Both the position numbers and the translations under genes were made by a program. Below the pieces are notes generated by a model. It had not been told where the DNA came from. It was given only the letters and a program-made list of their open reading frames with translations, and searched no databases. DNA of 64,000 bases from Thermoleophilia bacterium (lineage in GTDB: Bacteria; Actinomycetota; Thermoleophilia; Miltoncostaeales; Miltoncostaeaceae): contig JADLHW010000086.1 in NCBI GenBank assembly GCA_020848615.1, positions 1 through 64,000 on the forward strand, written 5' to 3'. Shown here in pieces: positions 1-8,573 of the stretch (the first letter of the stretch is position 1; each line of letters begins with the position of its first letter).

Positions 1-128
1 CGTAGCACCACATCGGTCATCAGCGGCGGGAAGGTCTCGAGGATCTCCGCCCGCTGTTCGGGGGTCACGTGGAACTCGTTGACCACCGTGAGGATCGAGC
101 TGTCCTTGTCGATCACCGTGGGAGGCAT
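1..128 (-). CDS. ABM-like monooxygenase domain protein (N-terminal fragment)
   Basis: This is the first 42 codons of a gene that runs off the left edge. It starts at an ATG at 126-128 on the minus strand and reads MPPTVIDKDS, then ILTVVNEFHV, then TPEQRAEILE. A short beta strand (LTVVNEFHV), a P-E-Q turn and an amphipathic helix are the pattern of the dimeric alpha-beta antibiotic biosynthesis monooxygenase (ABM) fold, whose small members oxidise aromatic or polyketide substrates or act as heme or flavin partners. The catalytic half lies outside the window, so the assignment rests only on this N-terminal strand-helix pattern. No stop interrupts the fragment. Confidence 0.45.
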   Translation of the reverse strand, partial: MPPTVIDKDSSILTVVNEFHVTPEQRAEILETFPPLMTDVVL

Positions 129-236
129 CGGAGGTCGGGTTGCCGGTGGGCGCGGGCGCCGCGATGAGCACGAGGGTCGTGCCATCCGGATCCTTGAGCA
201 TCGCGACCCGACCTGGGCGCCATCCCGTCGTTCCCC

Positions 237-285
237 ATCCGGAGGGGACACTCGACTTTCGTCGTATTGGCGGGTCCCTCCGGAT
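237..285. promoter_or_regulatory. Inverted repeat upstream of secreted repeat protein
   Basis: Two perfect 10-base arms, ATCCGGAGGG (237-246) and CCCTCCGGAT (276-285), are separated by 29 bases that include an AT-richer stretch. The element ends 67 bases before the ATG at 353. It could be an operator or an untranslated-leader structure. The bases CCGGAGGGGACAC in the left arm resemble CCGGAGGGACAC just upstream of the second ECF sigma gene (8487-8498, minus strand). Confidence 0.35.
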
Positions 286-352
286 CGCCTAGCGTCCGCT
301 GCCATACGGCGCCCCACCTGGGGCGGGCGCCGGATCAAGTTCGGGGGATTCC

Positions 353-2308
353 ATGGTGCGTTCTTCCCGGCGTCGACGTCTGCCCGCGGCCCTCGGGGCC
401 GCGCTCGGCCTGGGTCTGGGGCTGGCCGCGGCCCAAGTCCCCGCGGTCGCCGATGTCGCGACACCGATGGCCACGCCGACGTTCCAGTCCACCGGCGAGG
501 AGATGGTCGCCTACGACGGTCACCTGTACTTCGCCGCGAACGACGGGGTGAACGGCAACGAGCTGTGGCGCACCGACGGCACGCCGGGCGGCACGACGAT
601 GGTCGCCGACATGAGCACCTCCGGCATCAACAGCAACCCGGTGCGGCTCACGGTCACCGACGGCAGGCTCTTCTTCAACGTCGCCGGTCCGAGCGGCCCC
701 CTGGACTCGGTCTACGTGTACACCGGCTCCGGCGCGCCCGTGAAGATCACCCAGGCCGCCGGTCACACGGCCGGCGGGATCCTCGGGACGGTCAACAACC
801 GGCTGCTGTTCGTGGGCTACACGGGGGGCGTCGGCGGATACCACGCGATGCACGCCGTCCCGTCGGGATCGACCTCGAGCGGCGTCGTGAGCGGCAACGT
901 GGCCACCGACTCCAACGCGGCGATCCTCTCCGCCACGATGGGCGGCTGGGCCTACTACTACGGCAGCAACAACCAGGGCAGCGGCCTCGGCGCCGGGCTC
1001 GGCCCGGAGCTCTACCGCACCGACGGCACGACGACCGAGCTGGTCAAGGAGATCGTCCCCGGCGGGACGGGGGGCGCGCCGTTCAACCTGACCGCCGCGG
1101 GCAACCTGGTCTTCTTCACGGCCTACACCGTCGCCGACAACCGCGAGCTGTGGCGCACCGACGGGACCGCCGCCGGCACCGTCATGGTGCACCAGCACTC
1201 GCCGGGTGCGGGCGCACCCTCCTTCGGGGAGTTCACCGCCCACGGCGGCAGGCTCTACTACGGCGTCCAGGACCCGGCGACGGGCAACGAGCTGTGGACC
1301 AGCGACGGCACCGGCAGCACGGTCGTGAAGGACATCGTGCCCGGCGCCCAGGGCTCCGGGCCGAGCGGCCTCACCTCGGTGGGGTGGGGGCTGTCGTTCT
1401 TCACGGCCAGCAGCCTCTGGGGCACCGACGGCACCGGTGGCGGGACGCGGGAGCTCGCGCAGATGCCGGGCGCCGGCTACGCGCCGGGCCACCCCCTCGC
1501 GGTCGGCAACCGGCTCTACTACCGCGCCGGCTCGGCCTACGGGAACCTCGTGTGGCGCAGCGACGGCACGGCGGCGGGCACGTTCCCGCTGTCGGCGGGT
1601 GCGTACGACACGGCTCCCGGCACCGGTGAGCCGCTCACGGGCCCTGCGGGGGCGGTGGGCAACCGGCTGGTGTTCAGCTCCCGGTTCCCGGGCGACACGA
1701 CGTCCACCAGGCGCCGGCTGACCGTCGTCGACCTCACGGCTCCCGACCCGGTGCGCGCCGCCACCGTCGCGCCCAGGCTCACCGGCACGGCCGCGCCCGG
1801 GAAGGTGCTGACCGTCACCCAGGGCACGTGGACCCACTCATCGCAGCGCTACACCTACCGGTGGTTCCGCGACGGCACGGCGATCGGCAACGCCACCGGC
1901 ACGACGCTGACGCTCACCGACGCCCACCTGGGCGCGCGGATCCACGCGGCCGTGACCGCCTCCGGATTGGGCGCGCCGCCGGCCACGGCGACCACCGCGC
2001 CGGTCGTGGTCACCAGGACCGGCACCTCCGCCAAGCGGCTCACGGTGACCCGGCGTCCGGCGATCGCCGGCCGGGCGAGGGTGGGCGCCAGGCTCACCGC
2101 GAAGGCGCCGCGGTTCGCCCAGTCCAGGGTCACGGTGCGGTACCAGTGGCTCGCCAACGGCAAGGCGATCAGGAGGGCCACCAAGCGGATCCTCGTGATC
2201 ACCGCCAAGCAGCGGGGCAAGCGGATCTCCGTGCGGATCACCGCGACCCGGTCCGGGTTCGCCAGGACCGTGGTGACCTCCGGGGCCACCGTGAAGGTCA
2301 GGTCGTAG
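353..2308 (+). CDS. Secreted ELWxTDGT-repeat protein with C-terminal Ig-like modules
   Basis: A 651-residue exported protein. Residues 1-33 form a typical Sec signal peptide: an Arg-rich start, an Ala/Leu/Gly core, and cleavage near AVA. The body carries about six copies of an [EL]-L-W-x-[TS]-D-G-T-x-x-G-T motif (for example NELWRTDGT, RELWRTDGT, NELWTSDGT) spaced about 45-70 residues, the hallmark of hyalin-like ELWxTDGT repeats that probably build a beta-propeller. From about residue 470 two modules of about 85 residues follow (one containing YTYRWFRDGTAIG, the other VRYQWLANGKAI), the Ig-like cell-surface repeat common in actinobacteria. No sortase signal or terminal membrane anchor is seen, so it is probably released or held non-covalently. 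The ATG at 353 is chosen because it gives an intact signal peptide. It stands alone; its ligand is unknown. Confidence 0.75.
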   Translation: MVRSSRRRRLPAALGAALGLGLGLAAAQVPAVADVATPMATPTFQSTGEEMVAYDGHLYFAANDGVNGNELWRTDGTPGGTTMVADMSTSGINSNPVRLTVTDGRLFFNVAGPSGPLDSVYVYTGSGAPVKITQAAGHTAGGILGTVNNRLLFVGYTGGVGGYHAMHAVPSGSTSSGVVSGNVATDSNAAILSATMGGWAYYYGSNNQGSGLGAGLGPELYRTDGTTTELVKEIVPGGTGGAPFNLTAAGNLVFFTAYTVADNRELWRTDGTAAGTVMVHQHSPGAGAPSFGEFTAHGGRLYYGVQDPATGNELWTSDGTGSTVVKDIVPGAQGSGPSGLTSVGWGLSFFTASSLWGTDGTGGGTRELAQMPGAGYAPGHPLAVGNRLYYRAGSAYGNLVWRSDGTAAGTFPLSAGAYDTAPGTGEPLTGPAGAVGNRLVFSSRFPGDTTSTRRRLTVVDLTAPDPVRAATVAPRLTGTAAPGKVLTVTQGTWTHSSQRYTYRWFRDGTAIGNATGTTLTLTDAHLGARIHAAVTASGLGAPPATATTAPVVVTRTGTSAKRLTVTRRPAIAGRARVGARLTAKAPRFAQSRVTVRYQWLANGKAIRRATKRILVITAKQRGKRISVRITATRSGFARTVVTSGATVKVRS

Positions 2309-2702
2309 GGCCGGCCACCGGCCCGGTCGTCACGCCGGGGCGCCGCCGCAGCCCGGTGTCCTGCCTCGCGTGCTTCGAGAACCCCTTGAGAGAGGGGTTC
2401 TCGTCGTTCTGGGACGGGTTCGTGGGCCCACGCGGGTGCCGGGGTGCCGGCACGGTGTCAGCACGAGCCCGTCGATCTCCCCGGCCGGTCGCCGTCCAGC
2501 GGGCCGCCTCGTTGCTTCAGCCGGGTGACTCCCCGATACCGGGTGCAACCCACCCGGGGCCGCCGTGCCCCGGGTCTTCCTGCGGCGACCCGGTGACCAC
2601 GACCCACGCGTGGCCGGGATGGGACCGGCGACCGCACCCCCATCTCCACGGTGCCGCAGGCGCGCCGATCGCCCGGGGCCGTCATCGCCGAGTCGCCGTC
2701 CC
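2309..2702. other. Intergenic gap between convergent genes
   Basis: 394 bases between the stops of the secreted repeat protein (+) and the propeller lipoprotein (-). The only clear structure is the hairpin at 2376-2403. Open frames here have no family resemblance and are taken as GC-driven shadows. Confidence 0.6.
2376..2403. terminator. Hairpin terminator
   Basis: CGAGAACCCCT (2376-2386) pairs with AGGGGTTCTCG (2393-2403) in a perfect 11-base-pair stem with a small loop. There is no U-tract. It lies between convergent genes, so it can serve both directions. Confidence 0.6.
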
Positions 2703-4079
2703 TCAGGGACGGGACGCGCGATAGGTCTCCGTTCGGTTCCCGGTGAGGACTTGGACCTCCCATTCCAGGAGTTCCGCGCCGTCCCGGGTCCCCGTGAGCC
2801 GGATCGCGCCGACCACGCCGTCTCCGGTCGTCGGGACGGTGGTGGGTGCCGAGCCATCGAGCGGAGTCACGGTGATCACGGGGGTGGAGCGGTCCTGCGG
2901 CTGGGTCGGCCCGGCCCAGGCGACCGCTGCACCGCCGCCGGCCGTCAGGTTCACGGCGCTGGAGTAGGAGGGCAGCGACGGCCGGTTGCCGGGCCCCGTG
3001 CCGATGCGGGTGCGTGACAGCACGGTGCGACTGGGTGCGCCGTTGGCCGTGACGGTCCAGGCCTCCAGGCGGACCGGTCGGGTGGCGCCCCGCCATATGG
3101 TCGCGGTGATCACCGCGGTCCCGTCGTCACCGAGGCTGGCGGTGAGTCCCTGCAGGTAGCCGGAGGACAGCAGGGTCCGGGGCGTCCCCCAGCCGCCGGT
3201 CGGCGACCGGTGGGCGATGTGCAGGCCGCGCCCGCCGCCACCCCAGGCGGCGATGATCCAGCCGGCCGGGTTCGCCGCGGTGGTCATCTCCTGGGGCCGG
3301 TCCGACGGCCCGGAGACCGCCCGCGGCGGGGTCCAGCCGCCACGGGACCGCCAGGTCTGGGACATGAGCCGGCGCTTGGTGTTCCCGTCGAAGCGCTCCC
3401 AGGTGGTCACGATCGACCGGGTCGACGGGACCGCCGCCGCGGCCAGCTGGTACCGCTGCCCGTCGCCGATCACCCGGCCGGCCTGCCAGCGTCCCCGGAC
3501 CCGCAGCGCCGCCTTGGAACCCGGGTGGTAGGAGCCGTCGCGGCGTTCGCTTCCGGACCACACCACCATGGCGGTGCCGTCATCCAGGTGCGCGACGCCC
3601 GTCTCCGCCAGGCCGTTGGTGCCGCGGGACAGGGTCTGGGTCGGTCCCCAGGTGCCGTCCGCTGCCATGGTCGCGGTCTGGGTGAAGGCGAACACCGCGC
3701 CGGAGGGACGGTCCCACAGCGCCCATGAGGCGATCGCCTGGCCCCGGCGGTTCGCGGTGACGCGGACCCCGGTGCGCGGGACCGGCTCCCGGGGCGCGAC
3801 CTGGCGCGGCGCACCCCAGGTGCCGTCCGCTTCACGGATGGCACTGAGGAGCCGGGATGGTGTGCCGCCGGGCCGGGTCGCCCAGACGGCGACCACCCGG
3901 CCGCCGGGCAGGCCGGCGATCCTCGCGGCGGCGGGTGGCGTGGTCGGCGGCTGCAGCTCCGGCGTCCGCCATGCGGACGGGGTCGCCTGCTGGGCGGGGG
4001 CGTCCGTGCCGCCGCAGCCCGCCACGCCCGCAAGGGCCAGCGTCGCGATGCACAGAAGGGACCGGCGGGGGGTGGTCAT
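2703..4079 (-). CDS. Propeller-type lipoprotein of the first ECF module
   Basis: A 458-residue predicted lipoprotein. The N-terminus has a basic start, a hydrophobic core and a lipobox ending V-A-G-C with the acylated cysteine at residue 22, then a short Gly/Thr/Gln-rich linker. The rest is built of repeats of about 50-60 residues, each with a pattern like GxAVVxWxxx..(G)W.xPxxLS, the same beta-propeller style as the two membrane-anchored propeller proteins next door. Its ATG overlaps the stop of the upstream gene by four bases (ATGA), so it is translationally coupled as the third gene of an operon: ECF sigma, membrane propeller, lipoprotein propeller. It probably sits on the outer face of the membrane and may bind the same signal as the membrane propeller. 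No enzyme motif is visible. Confidence 0.7.
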   Translation of the reverse strand: MTTPRRSLLCIATLALAGVAGCGGTDAPAQQATPSAWRTPELQPPTTPPAAARIAGLPGGRVVAVWATRPGGTPSRLLSAIREADGTWGAPRQVAPREPVPRTGVRVTANRRGQAIASWALWDRPSGAVFAFTQTATMAADGTWGPTQTLSRGTNGLAETGVAHLDDGTAMVVWSGSERRDGSYHPGSKAALRVRGRWQAGRVIGDGQRYQLAAAAVPSTRSIVTTWERFDGNTKRRLMSQTWRSRGGWTPPRAVSGPSDRPQEMTTAANPAGWIIAAWGGGGRGLHIAHRSPTGGWGTPRTLLSSGYLQGLTASLGDDGTAVITATIWRGATRPVRLEAWTVTANGAPSRTVLSRTRIGTGPGNRPSLPSYSSAVNLTAGGGAAVAWAGPTQPQDRSTPVITVTPLDGSAPTTVPTTGDGVVGAIRLTGTRDGAELLEWEVQVLTGNRTETYRASRP

Positions 4080-5659
4080 CCTGCCTCCTTGTCGCGGCCG
4101 AGGCCGGCCGGCTCACGGATCGTGACCGAGATCCCGGCCCCGTCCTCGCTGAAGGTGGTCATCAGCAGGGCCGCGGACCCCGTGGGGGCCGCCGCGATCC
4201 CGCTGTAGCCGAACTGCCAGCCCGTCGAGCCGGCTGCCGTCACCGGCCCGCCCAGCCGCCCGCCGCGCCAGTCGGCGACGCGGAGGCCGCCGCGGGTACC
4301 CAGCGCCAGCACCAGGTCCCCGTCCCCGGTTGACGCGACCGGGTTTGCCTCCGGGGAGTACGCGCCGGTGAGGCCGGCGCGGCTGACCCCGGCCGGCGCC
4401 GTCCAGGCCCCACCGGGCGCGCGGGTGCTGACCTGCGTCGCCGCCCCGACGGACCACGACGCCACCGCGGTGCCGGCACGGTCGAAGCCGGCACCCGGGG
4501 AGTACGCCTCACGTCGTGGACTCGAGATGCGGACCTGGGGACTCCACGTTCCGCCGGCATGCTCGGACACCACGATCCCCATGGGCGTGCCGGTGCTCCG
4601 GCTGGTCCAGGCCACCAGGATCCGCGACCCGCGCGCGGCGACCACCGGCCGCTCGTTGAGGGCCAGTCCCGTTCCGAGCCGCACGGGCGGTTCCCATCCC
4701 GGGCCGTCGGCCGCGGACGCCATCACCGCCCCGTCGTGCGACCACACCGGCCGCTCCCGGTGGGCGAAGACCACCAACGGGGTCCCGCCGCGGTCCGCCA
4801 GCACCGGCTCCGACACCTCACCCGCCCGTGGCGGGGTGACCTCCTGCGGGTCGCCGAGCCCTCCGTCGGCCCGCAGCGTGCGGGTCTGGATGCGGCCCGC
4901 GTGGGGCCAGGCGATCAGGAACGCCCCGTTCGGGCGCCCCAGCACCGCGAGATCCGACATGTCCCTCCGGTTCCCGGAGGAATCCGGGCTGACCTGCACG
5001 CGCGGACCCCACCCGCCGGTCGCGCTCCAGCGCCGGGCGACCACGACGTACCGTGTCCCGACCCTGCGCTGGATCACCCCCGCGACGGACCCGTCGGGCA
5101 GCCGCAGCACCCGGCGGATCACGCGGCCGCCCATCCGCTCGCGCCACACCACCACCGCGGCCCGCCCGCCGTCGGCGAACGCGACCTCCGGACGCGCCGT
5201 CCCGACCCCGATCCCCGAGAGCCGTGTCGTCGGCCCCCACGGGCCATCCGGTGGCCGGCGACGCACCTCGATGCGCCGACCCCGGCTCCATGCGACCAGC
5301 ACCGCCCCCGAGGGGTCCATCCCGGCCACCGGCTTCGGGATCTGCCCGCGCGGGAACACGGGCGCCACCGCAAACGCGGGCCCCCACTCCGCGGTGATCG
5401 CCCCTCGGCTCACGGGCGTCGCCCGCCCGCCCCCGCCCGGGAGCAACGTCGCCGCGACGCCGGTTCCGCCGGCGGCCAGCAGCACCGCGACGCCCAGCAA
5501 CCGTCCCCGCGGGGTGCGGGTCACCCACGCGACCGCCGAACGACCCCGGCCACGCCGCCTGCGCGAGAACGCCCGCAACGCCCGGGCGGTCGCCTCCGCC
5601 GTCGGTTCGCCGTCTGCCGGCCGGGCGAGCCGCAGCCGGGTCTCGAGGTCAGCCGCCAT
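4076..5659 (-). CDS. Putative anti-sigma-like membrane protein with external propeller (module 1)
   Basis: About 527 residues from the ATG at 5659; an in-frame ATG at 5671 would add four residues. The first 55 or so residues are charged and cytoplasmic, rich in Arg, and end in an RRRRGRGR patch before one membrane span (LLGVAVLLAAGGTGVAATLL). The remainder is extracellular and made of W-G-P/W-x-P-x-R-x-S type repeats, for example GGWGPRVQVSPDS, typical of BNR/sialidase-like propellers. The gene overlaps the end of the ECF sigma gene, the usual position of an anti-sigma factor, but the N-terminal region lacks the zinc-binding HxxxCxxC of the ZAS family. A role as anti-sigma factor is therefore inferred from position and topology. 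Known relatives of such fusions in actinobacteria are mostly uncharacterised. Confidence 0.65.
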   Translation of the reverse strand: MAADLETRLRLARPADGEPTAEATARALRAFSRRRRGRGRSAVAWVTRTPRGRLLGVAVLLAAGGTGVAATLLPGGGGRATPVSRGAITAEWGPAFAVAPVFPRGQIPKPVAGMDPSGAVLVAWSRGRRIEVRRRPPDGPWGPTTRLSGIGVGTARPEVAFADGGRAAVVVWRERMGGRVIRRVLRLPDGSVAGVIQRRVGTRYVVVARRWSATGGWGPRVQVSPDSSGNRRDMSDLAVLGRPNGAFLIAWPHAGRIQTRTLRADGGLGDPQEVTPPRAGEVSEPVLADRGGTPLVVFAHRERPVWSHDGAVMASAADGPGWEPPVRLGTGLALNERPVVAARGSRILVAWTSRSTGTPMGIVVSEHAGGTWSPQVRISSPRREAYSPGAGFDRAGTAVASWSVGAATQVSTRAPGGAWTAPAGVSRAGLTGAYSPEANPVASTGDGDLVLALGTRGGLRVADWRGGRLGGPVTAAGSTGWQFGYSGIAAAPTGSAALLMTTFSEDGAGISVTIREPAGLGRDKEAG

Positions 5660-6176
5660 CAGCCGCTCCAAGCGTCACCCGCAGATCAGAGAGCGCCCGG
5701 GCGAGGCGCGAGTTGACCGTCCCCACCGGAACCCCCAGCACCTCGGCGATCTCGGTGGGGGTCAGATCCAGCCAATACCGCAGCGCGACCACCACGCGGC
5801 GATCCGGGTCGAGGCCCGCCACGGCGCGCCGCAGGTCCCGGTCGGCCGCGGCGCCACCGGTCCAGTCCACGGTCTCCGCACGCTGGGTGTCCAGGCCGAC
5901 CAGCCGCGACTCGCGGCGCAGCCAATCCACGCACCGGTTCACCACCACCCGGTCCAGCCACCCCGCGAACCGCTCCGGATGCTCGAGATCCCCCAGGCGG
6001 TCGATCCCGGTGATCAGCGCGTCCTGGGCGATGTCGTCCGCGGCGGCCCGGACGCCCACCACCGTGAACGCCCGGCGCCACGCCACCGGCCAGAACCGGC
6101 GGAACAACTCCTCCCGGGCGGTCCGGTCACCGCCGGTCGCGGCGGTCACCAGCTGTTCGGTGGTGCGTGCGGTCAT
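5649..6176 (-). CDS. ECF RNA polymerase sigma factor (module 1)
   Basis: 175 residues from the ATG at 6176 (MTARTTEQ). A longer frame to 6239 adds a Met/Trp-rich stretch unlike sigma factors. Region 2 is clear: EELFRRFWPVAWRRAF, then the DDIAQDALI motif for core binding and minus-10 recognition, then FAGWLDRVVVNRCVDWLRR. Region 4 holds the helix-turn-helix LTPTEIAEVLGVPVGTVNSRLARA. It should direct RNA polymerase to a small regulon, commonly including its own promoter. The downstream propeller protein starts inside this gene (8-20 base overlap), so the two are produced together. Confidence 0.9.
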   Translation of the reverse strand: MTARTTEQLVTAATGGDRTAREELFRRFWPVAWRRAFTVVGVRAAADDIAQDALITGIDRLGDLEHPERFAGWLDRVVVNRCVDWLRRESRLVGLDTQRAETVDWTGGAAADRDLRRAVAGLDPDRRVVVALRYWLDLTPTEIAEVLGVPVGTVNSRLARALSDLRVTLGAADGG

Positions 6177-6293
6177 GTCCACTGGTTCATAGACGCACCA
6201 GAGCATCGACCGCGTCCCGGCCATCACCCACATCGTCACCGGCGGGACCCTCGGGACGCGTGAGGCCCCCGCATGCGGAGGCGGTCGCTCCCG

Positions 6294-7913
6294 CTACCGC
6301 ACCCGCGTGGCGGCACCCCAGGCCGCTCCCGCCGGGCGGGTCGCGACCCGCAGGATCAGGTCGCGGCCTCCGGCGCATCGCATCCATGCCGCGGCGGTGT
6401 TCCCGGCCTCGTCCCGGGTGAGGGCCGGGGTGAGCGGCCCGGTGCCGCGCTCCGAGATGCGGCGCCCGCCGGACCATCCCGCCCCGGGCGCGTACGTGAT
6501 CACCCTCACGCTGGAGTTCCGCCCGGAGTTCTGGTTCGCCCCGTCGGTCCACGCGACGGTGAGGTCGCCGTCGTCGCCGAGTGCCAGGGCGGGACTGCTG
6601 ATGGTGCCCCTGGCGCCCGGTACCAGCAGCGTCGCCGGTGCGGTCCGGTCGAGTCCGGTGGGGAACCGCCCGTCCCGGGTCAGGGCGACGCGCAGGATGC
6701 GCGGTGGGAACCCGGGCCTGCGGTACTCGGGGGTGCCGGGTGCCGCGGCGGCGATCCAGGCGACCGCGACCTCCCCGTCGGATCCCGCGACGCCGGTGTT
6801 CTGCGCGGGGACCTCGCCCCGGGGACTCAGTCGCAGTGCACGACTCCACCGGGAGGCACCCGACGGGAGCCGGGTCGCGACGACCATGTCGTCCCGACCC
6901 AGGATCCTCCCGCTGCGGATGCGGGTGGCCCGGCCCACCAGCATACTCAGCACGAATCCGCGCCCGGAGGCGACGACCCGGGGGTTGCCGTACATGGCCA
7001 CCGGGCCGGTGACGGTGTTCAGCACCTTCTGGGTCGCGGTCCACCCGGTCCCATTCGCCGGCCACGTTGCGGCGCCGATACCCTCGCCGCCCATCATCCA
7101 CACGGCCGCGACGTCACCGTCATCATCCACGGCGATCGCCGCCTCGGAGGCGCCGGACGGATCCTCCTGGTCCTGGAGCGGGGTCCCCGGCGTCGCAGCG
7201 CGGCTCCAGGTGCCGTCGGGCGCACGACGGGCCGCCCGCAGCCCGGCGCCGGATGGCCAGGCCACCGTGGCGGTGCCGTCGGGCGCCACGGCGGCCGCGG
7301 GCCCGTCGAACAGCCGACGTCCCTGCTTGGCCGGTCCGAGGACCTCCGGGTCGCTCCAGTCCCCCCCGGCGGCGCGATGGGCGGCGACCACCCGTCCCCC
7401 CTCGATCCACGCGGCCAGGCCGTCACCACGTTCGTTCTGCGCGAACGCGGGACCGGTCCAGCCGAACACGTCCGGCCCGCTGAGGCGGGTGGATGCGAAC
7501 GGCGCGGCGGGAACGGCGTCGCCCACGCGGATGGTGCGGTCGAAGGCGTTCCATGCCACCGTGGCCGTCCCATCCCGCATCGCCACGGCCGCTTGGAGCG
7601 GAAGGATCCGGATGGTCTGGCCGCGCTGCACGACGCAGCTCTCGGTCTGCGGACCGGGCGCCACCGCGGCACGATCCTCATCCCCACGGGGAAGGGACAG
7701 GACCAGCACGGTCCCGATCGCCGCGATCCCGGTGGCGGGTAGCGCGAACCGAAGCGTCGGGCGAATCCACCGCAGCGGTCCGCGGCCACCCGGGGTGGCG
7801 GCCACGCCGATGATCGCGGCCCGGGCCCGGTCGGTCGCGGCGGGATCCGGACGCAGCGAGGAGAGCGCCGCGACGATGCGGGCGCGTTCGTCCGCGGTGT
7901 GCGGTTCAGACAT
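6294..7913 (-). CDS. Putative anti-sigma-like membrane protein with external propeller (module 2)
   Basis: 539 residues with the same plan as the protein at 4076-5659. A cytoplasmic segment of about 50 residues (MSEPHTADERARIVAALSSL onward) is followed by one membrane span (FALPATGIAAIGTVLVLSL) and then a long extracellular part. The outer part has repeated units such as GTATVAWPSG, GDVAAVWMMG and GDLTVAWTDG, each preceded by a Trp-containing strand, which fits a beta-propeller. Its start lies inside the end of the second ECF sigma gene (8-base overlap). It therefore looks like the cognate membrane partner of that sigma factor. No classical anti-sigma zinc motif is present, so the regulatory role is an inference. 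Two cysteines in the outer part (VVQ context near residue 95, MRCAGG near the end) could form a disulfide. Confidence 0.65.
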   Translation of the reverse strand: MSEPHTADERARIVAALSSLRPDPAATDRARAAIIGVAATPGGRGPLRWIRPTLRFALPATGIAAIGTVLVLSLPRGDEDRAAVAPGPQTESCVVQRGQTIRILPLQAAVAMRDGTATVAWNAFDRTIRVGDAVPAAPFASTRLSGPDVFGWTGPAFAQNERGDGLAAWIEGGRVVAAHRAAGGDWSDPEVLGPAKQGRRLFDGPAAAVAPDGTATVAWPSGAGLRAARRAPDGTWSRAATPGTPLQDQEDPSGASEAAIAVDDDGDVAAVWMMGGEGIGAATWPANGTGWTATQKVLNTVTGPVAMYGNPRVVASGRGFVLSMLVGRATRIRSGRILGRDDMVVATRLPSGASRWSRALRLSPRGEVPAQNTGVAGSDGEVAVAWIAAAAPGTPEYRRPGFPPRILRVALTRDGRFPTGLDRTAPATLLVPGARGTISSPALALGDDGDLTVAWTDGANQNSGRNSSVRVITYAPGAGWSGGRRISERGTGPLTPALTRDEAGNTAAAWMRCAGGRDLILRVATRPAGAAWGAATRVR

Positions 7914-8448
7914 CGGTCACCCTCGCGATCGCCTGGAGGTCGGGGTGGGCGCGCAACGCGGTCATCGCGCGTGCCAGGCGCGACCGGACCGTGCCGCGCG
8001 CGACGCCGAGCACGACCGCCACCTCATCCACGGTGTGTCCCACCCAGAAATGCAGGAACACCACGGCGCGCTGCTCGTCGCTGAGGGCCAGCAACGCGGC
8101 GTGCAGCTCCGGAACGCCCCCGTCCGACGCGGCCGGACCGTCCCCGGCGGCGAGCGGCTGGGACACGTCCGGCCGGCGCCGTTCCCGCCGCATGAGGTCG
8201 ATCGCGGTGTTCACCACGATCCGATGCAGCCACACCGCGAACGGTCGTCGTCCATCGAATCCCCGCAGGCCCCGGATGGCCCGGATGAAGGCCTCCTGGG
8301 CGATGTCCTCGGCGGCCGTCGGGTCGCCGGAGACACCCACCGCCACACGCCACGCGCCATGCCAGTGCGCGTCGAACAGCTCCGCCACCGCGTGGGCATC
8401 ACCTCGCCGGGCACGCCCCACCAGCTCATGTTCCGAGGACGCGGTCAT
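7906..8448 (-). CDS. ECF RNA polymerase sigma factor (module 2)
   Basis: 180 residues from the ATG at 8448 (MTASSEHELVGRARRGD); an ATG three codons earlier (8457) is also possible and has a purine-rich sequence just ahead of it. Region 2 motifs are AVAELFDAHWHGAWRVAV, AEDIAQEAFIRAIRGL and FAVWLHRIVVNTAIDLMRRE. Region 4 has LSDEQRAVVFLHFWVGHTVD followed by the recognition helix VLGVARGTVRSRLARAM. It belongs to the ECF family and is clearly a different protein from the sigma factor at 5649. Its partner membrane gene overlaps its 3 prime end. The element CCGGAGGGACAC lies 40-50 bases upstream of the start. Confidence 0.9.
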   Translation of the reverse strand: MTASSEHELVGRARRGDAHAVAELFDAHWHGAWRVAVGVSGDPTAAEDIAQEAFIRAIRGLRGFDGRRPFAVWLHRIVVNTAIDLMRRERRRPDVSQPLAAGDGPAASDGGVPELHAALLALSDEQRAVVFLHFWVGHTVDEVAVVLGVARGTVRSRLARAMTALRAHPDLQAIARVTDV

Positions 8449-8573
8449 CGTGCACATCACTTCATCAACGAACGGCGGCCACCTTTGTGTCCCTCCGGCG
8501 AGCACCGCCGAGGTTCGGGGGTCGAGCCCTCGGACACGGGCCGCGGGCGTTCCCGGCGCCGCCGGGCGGGTGC

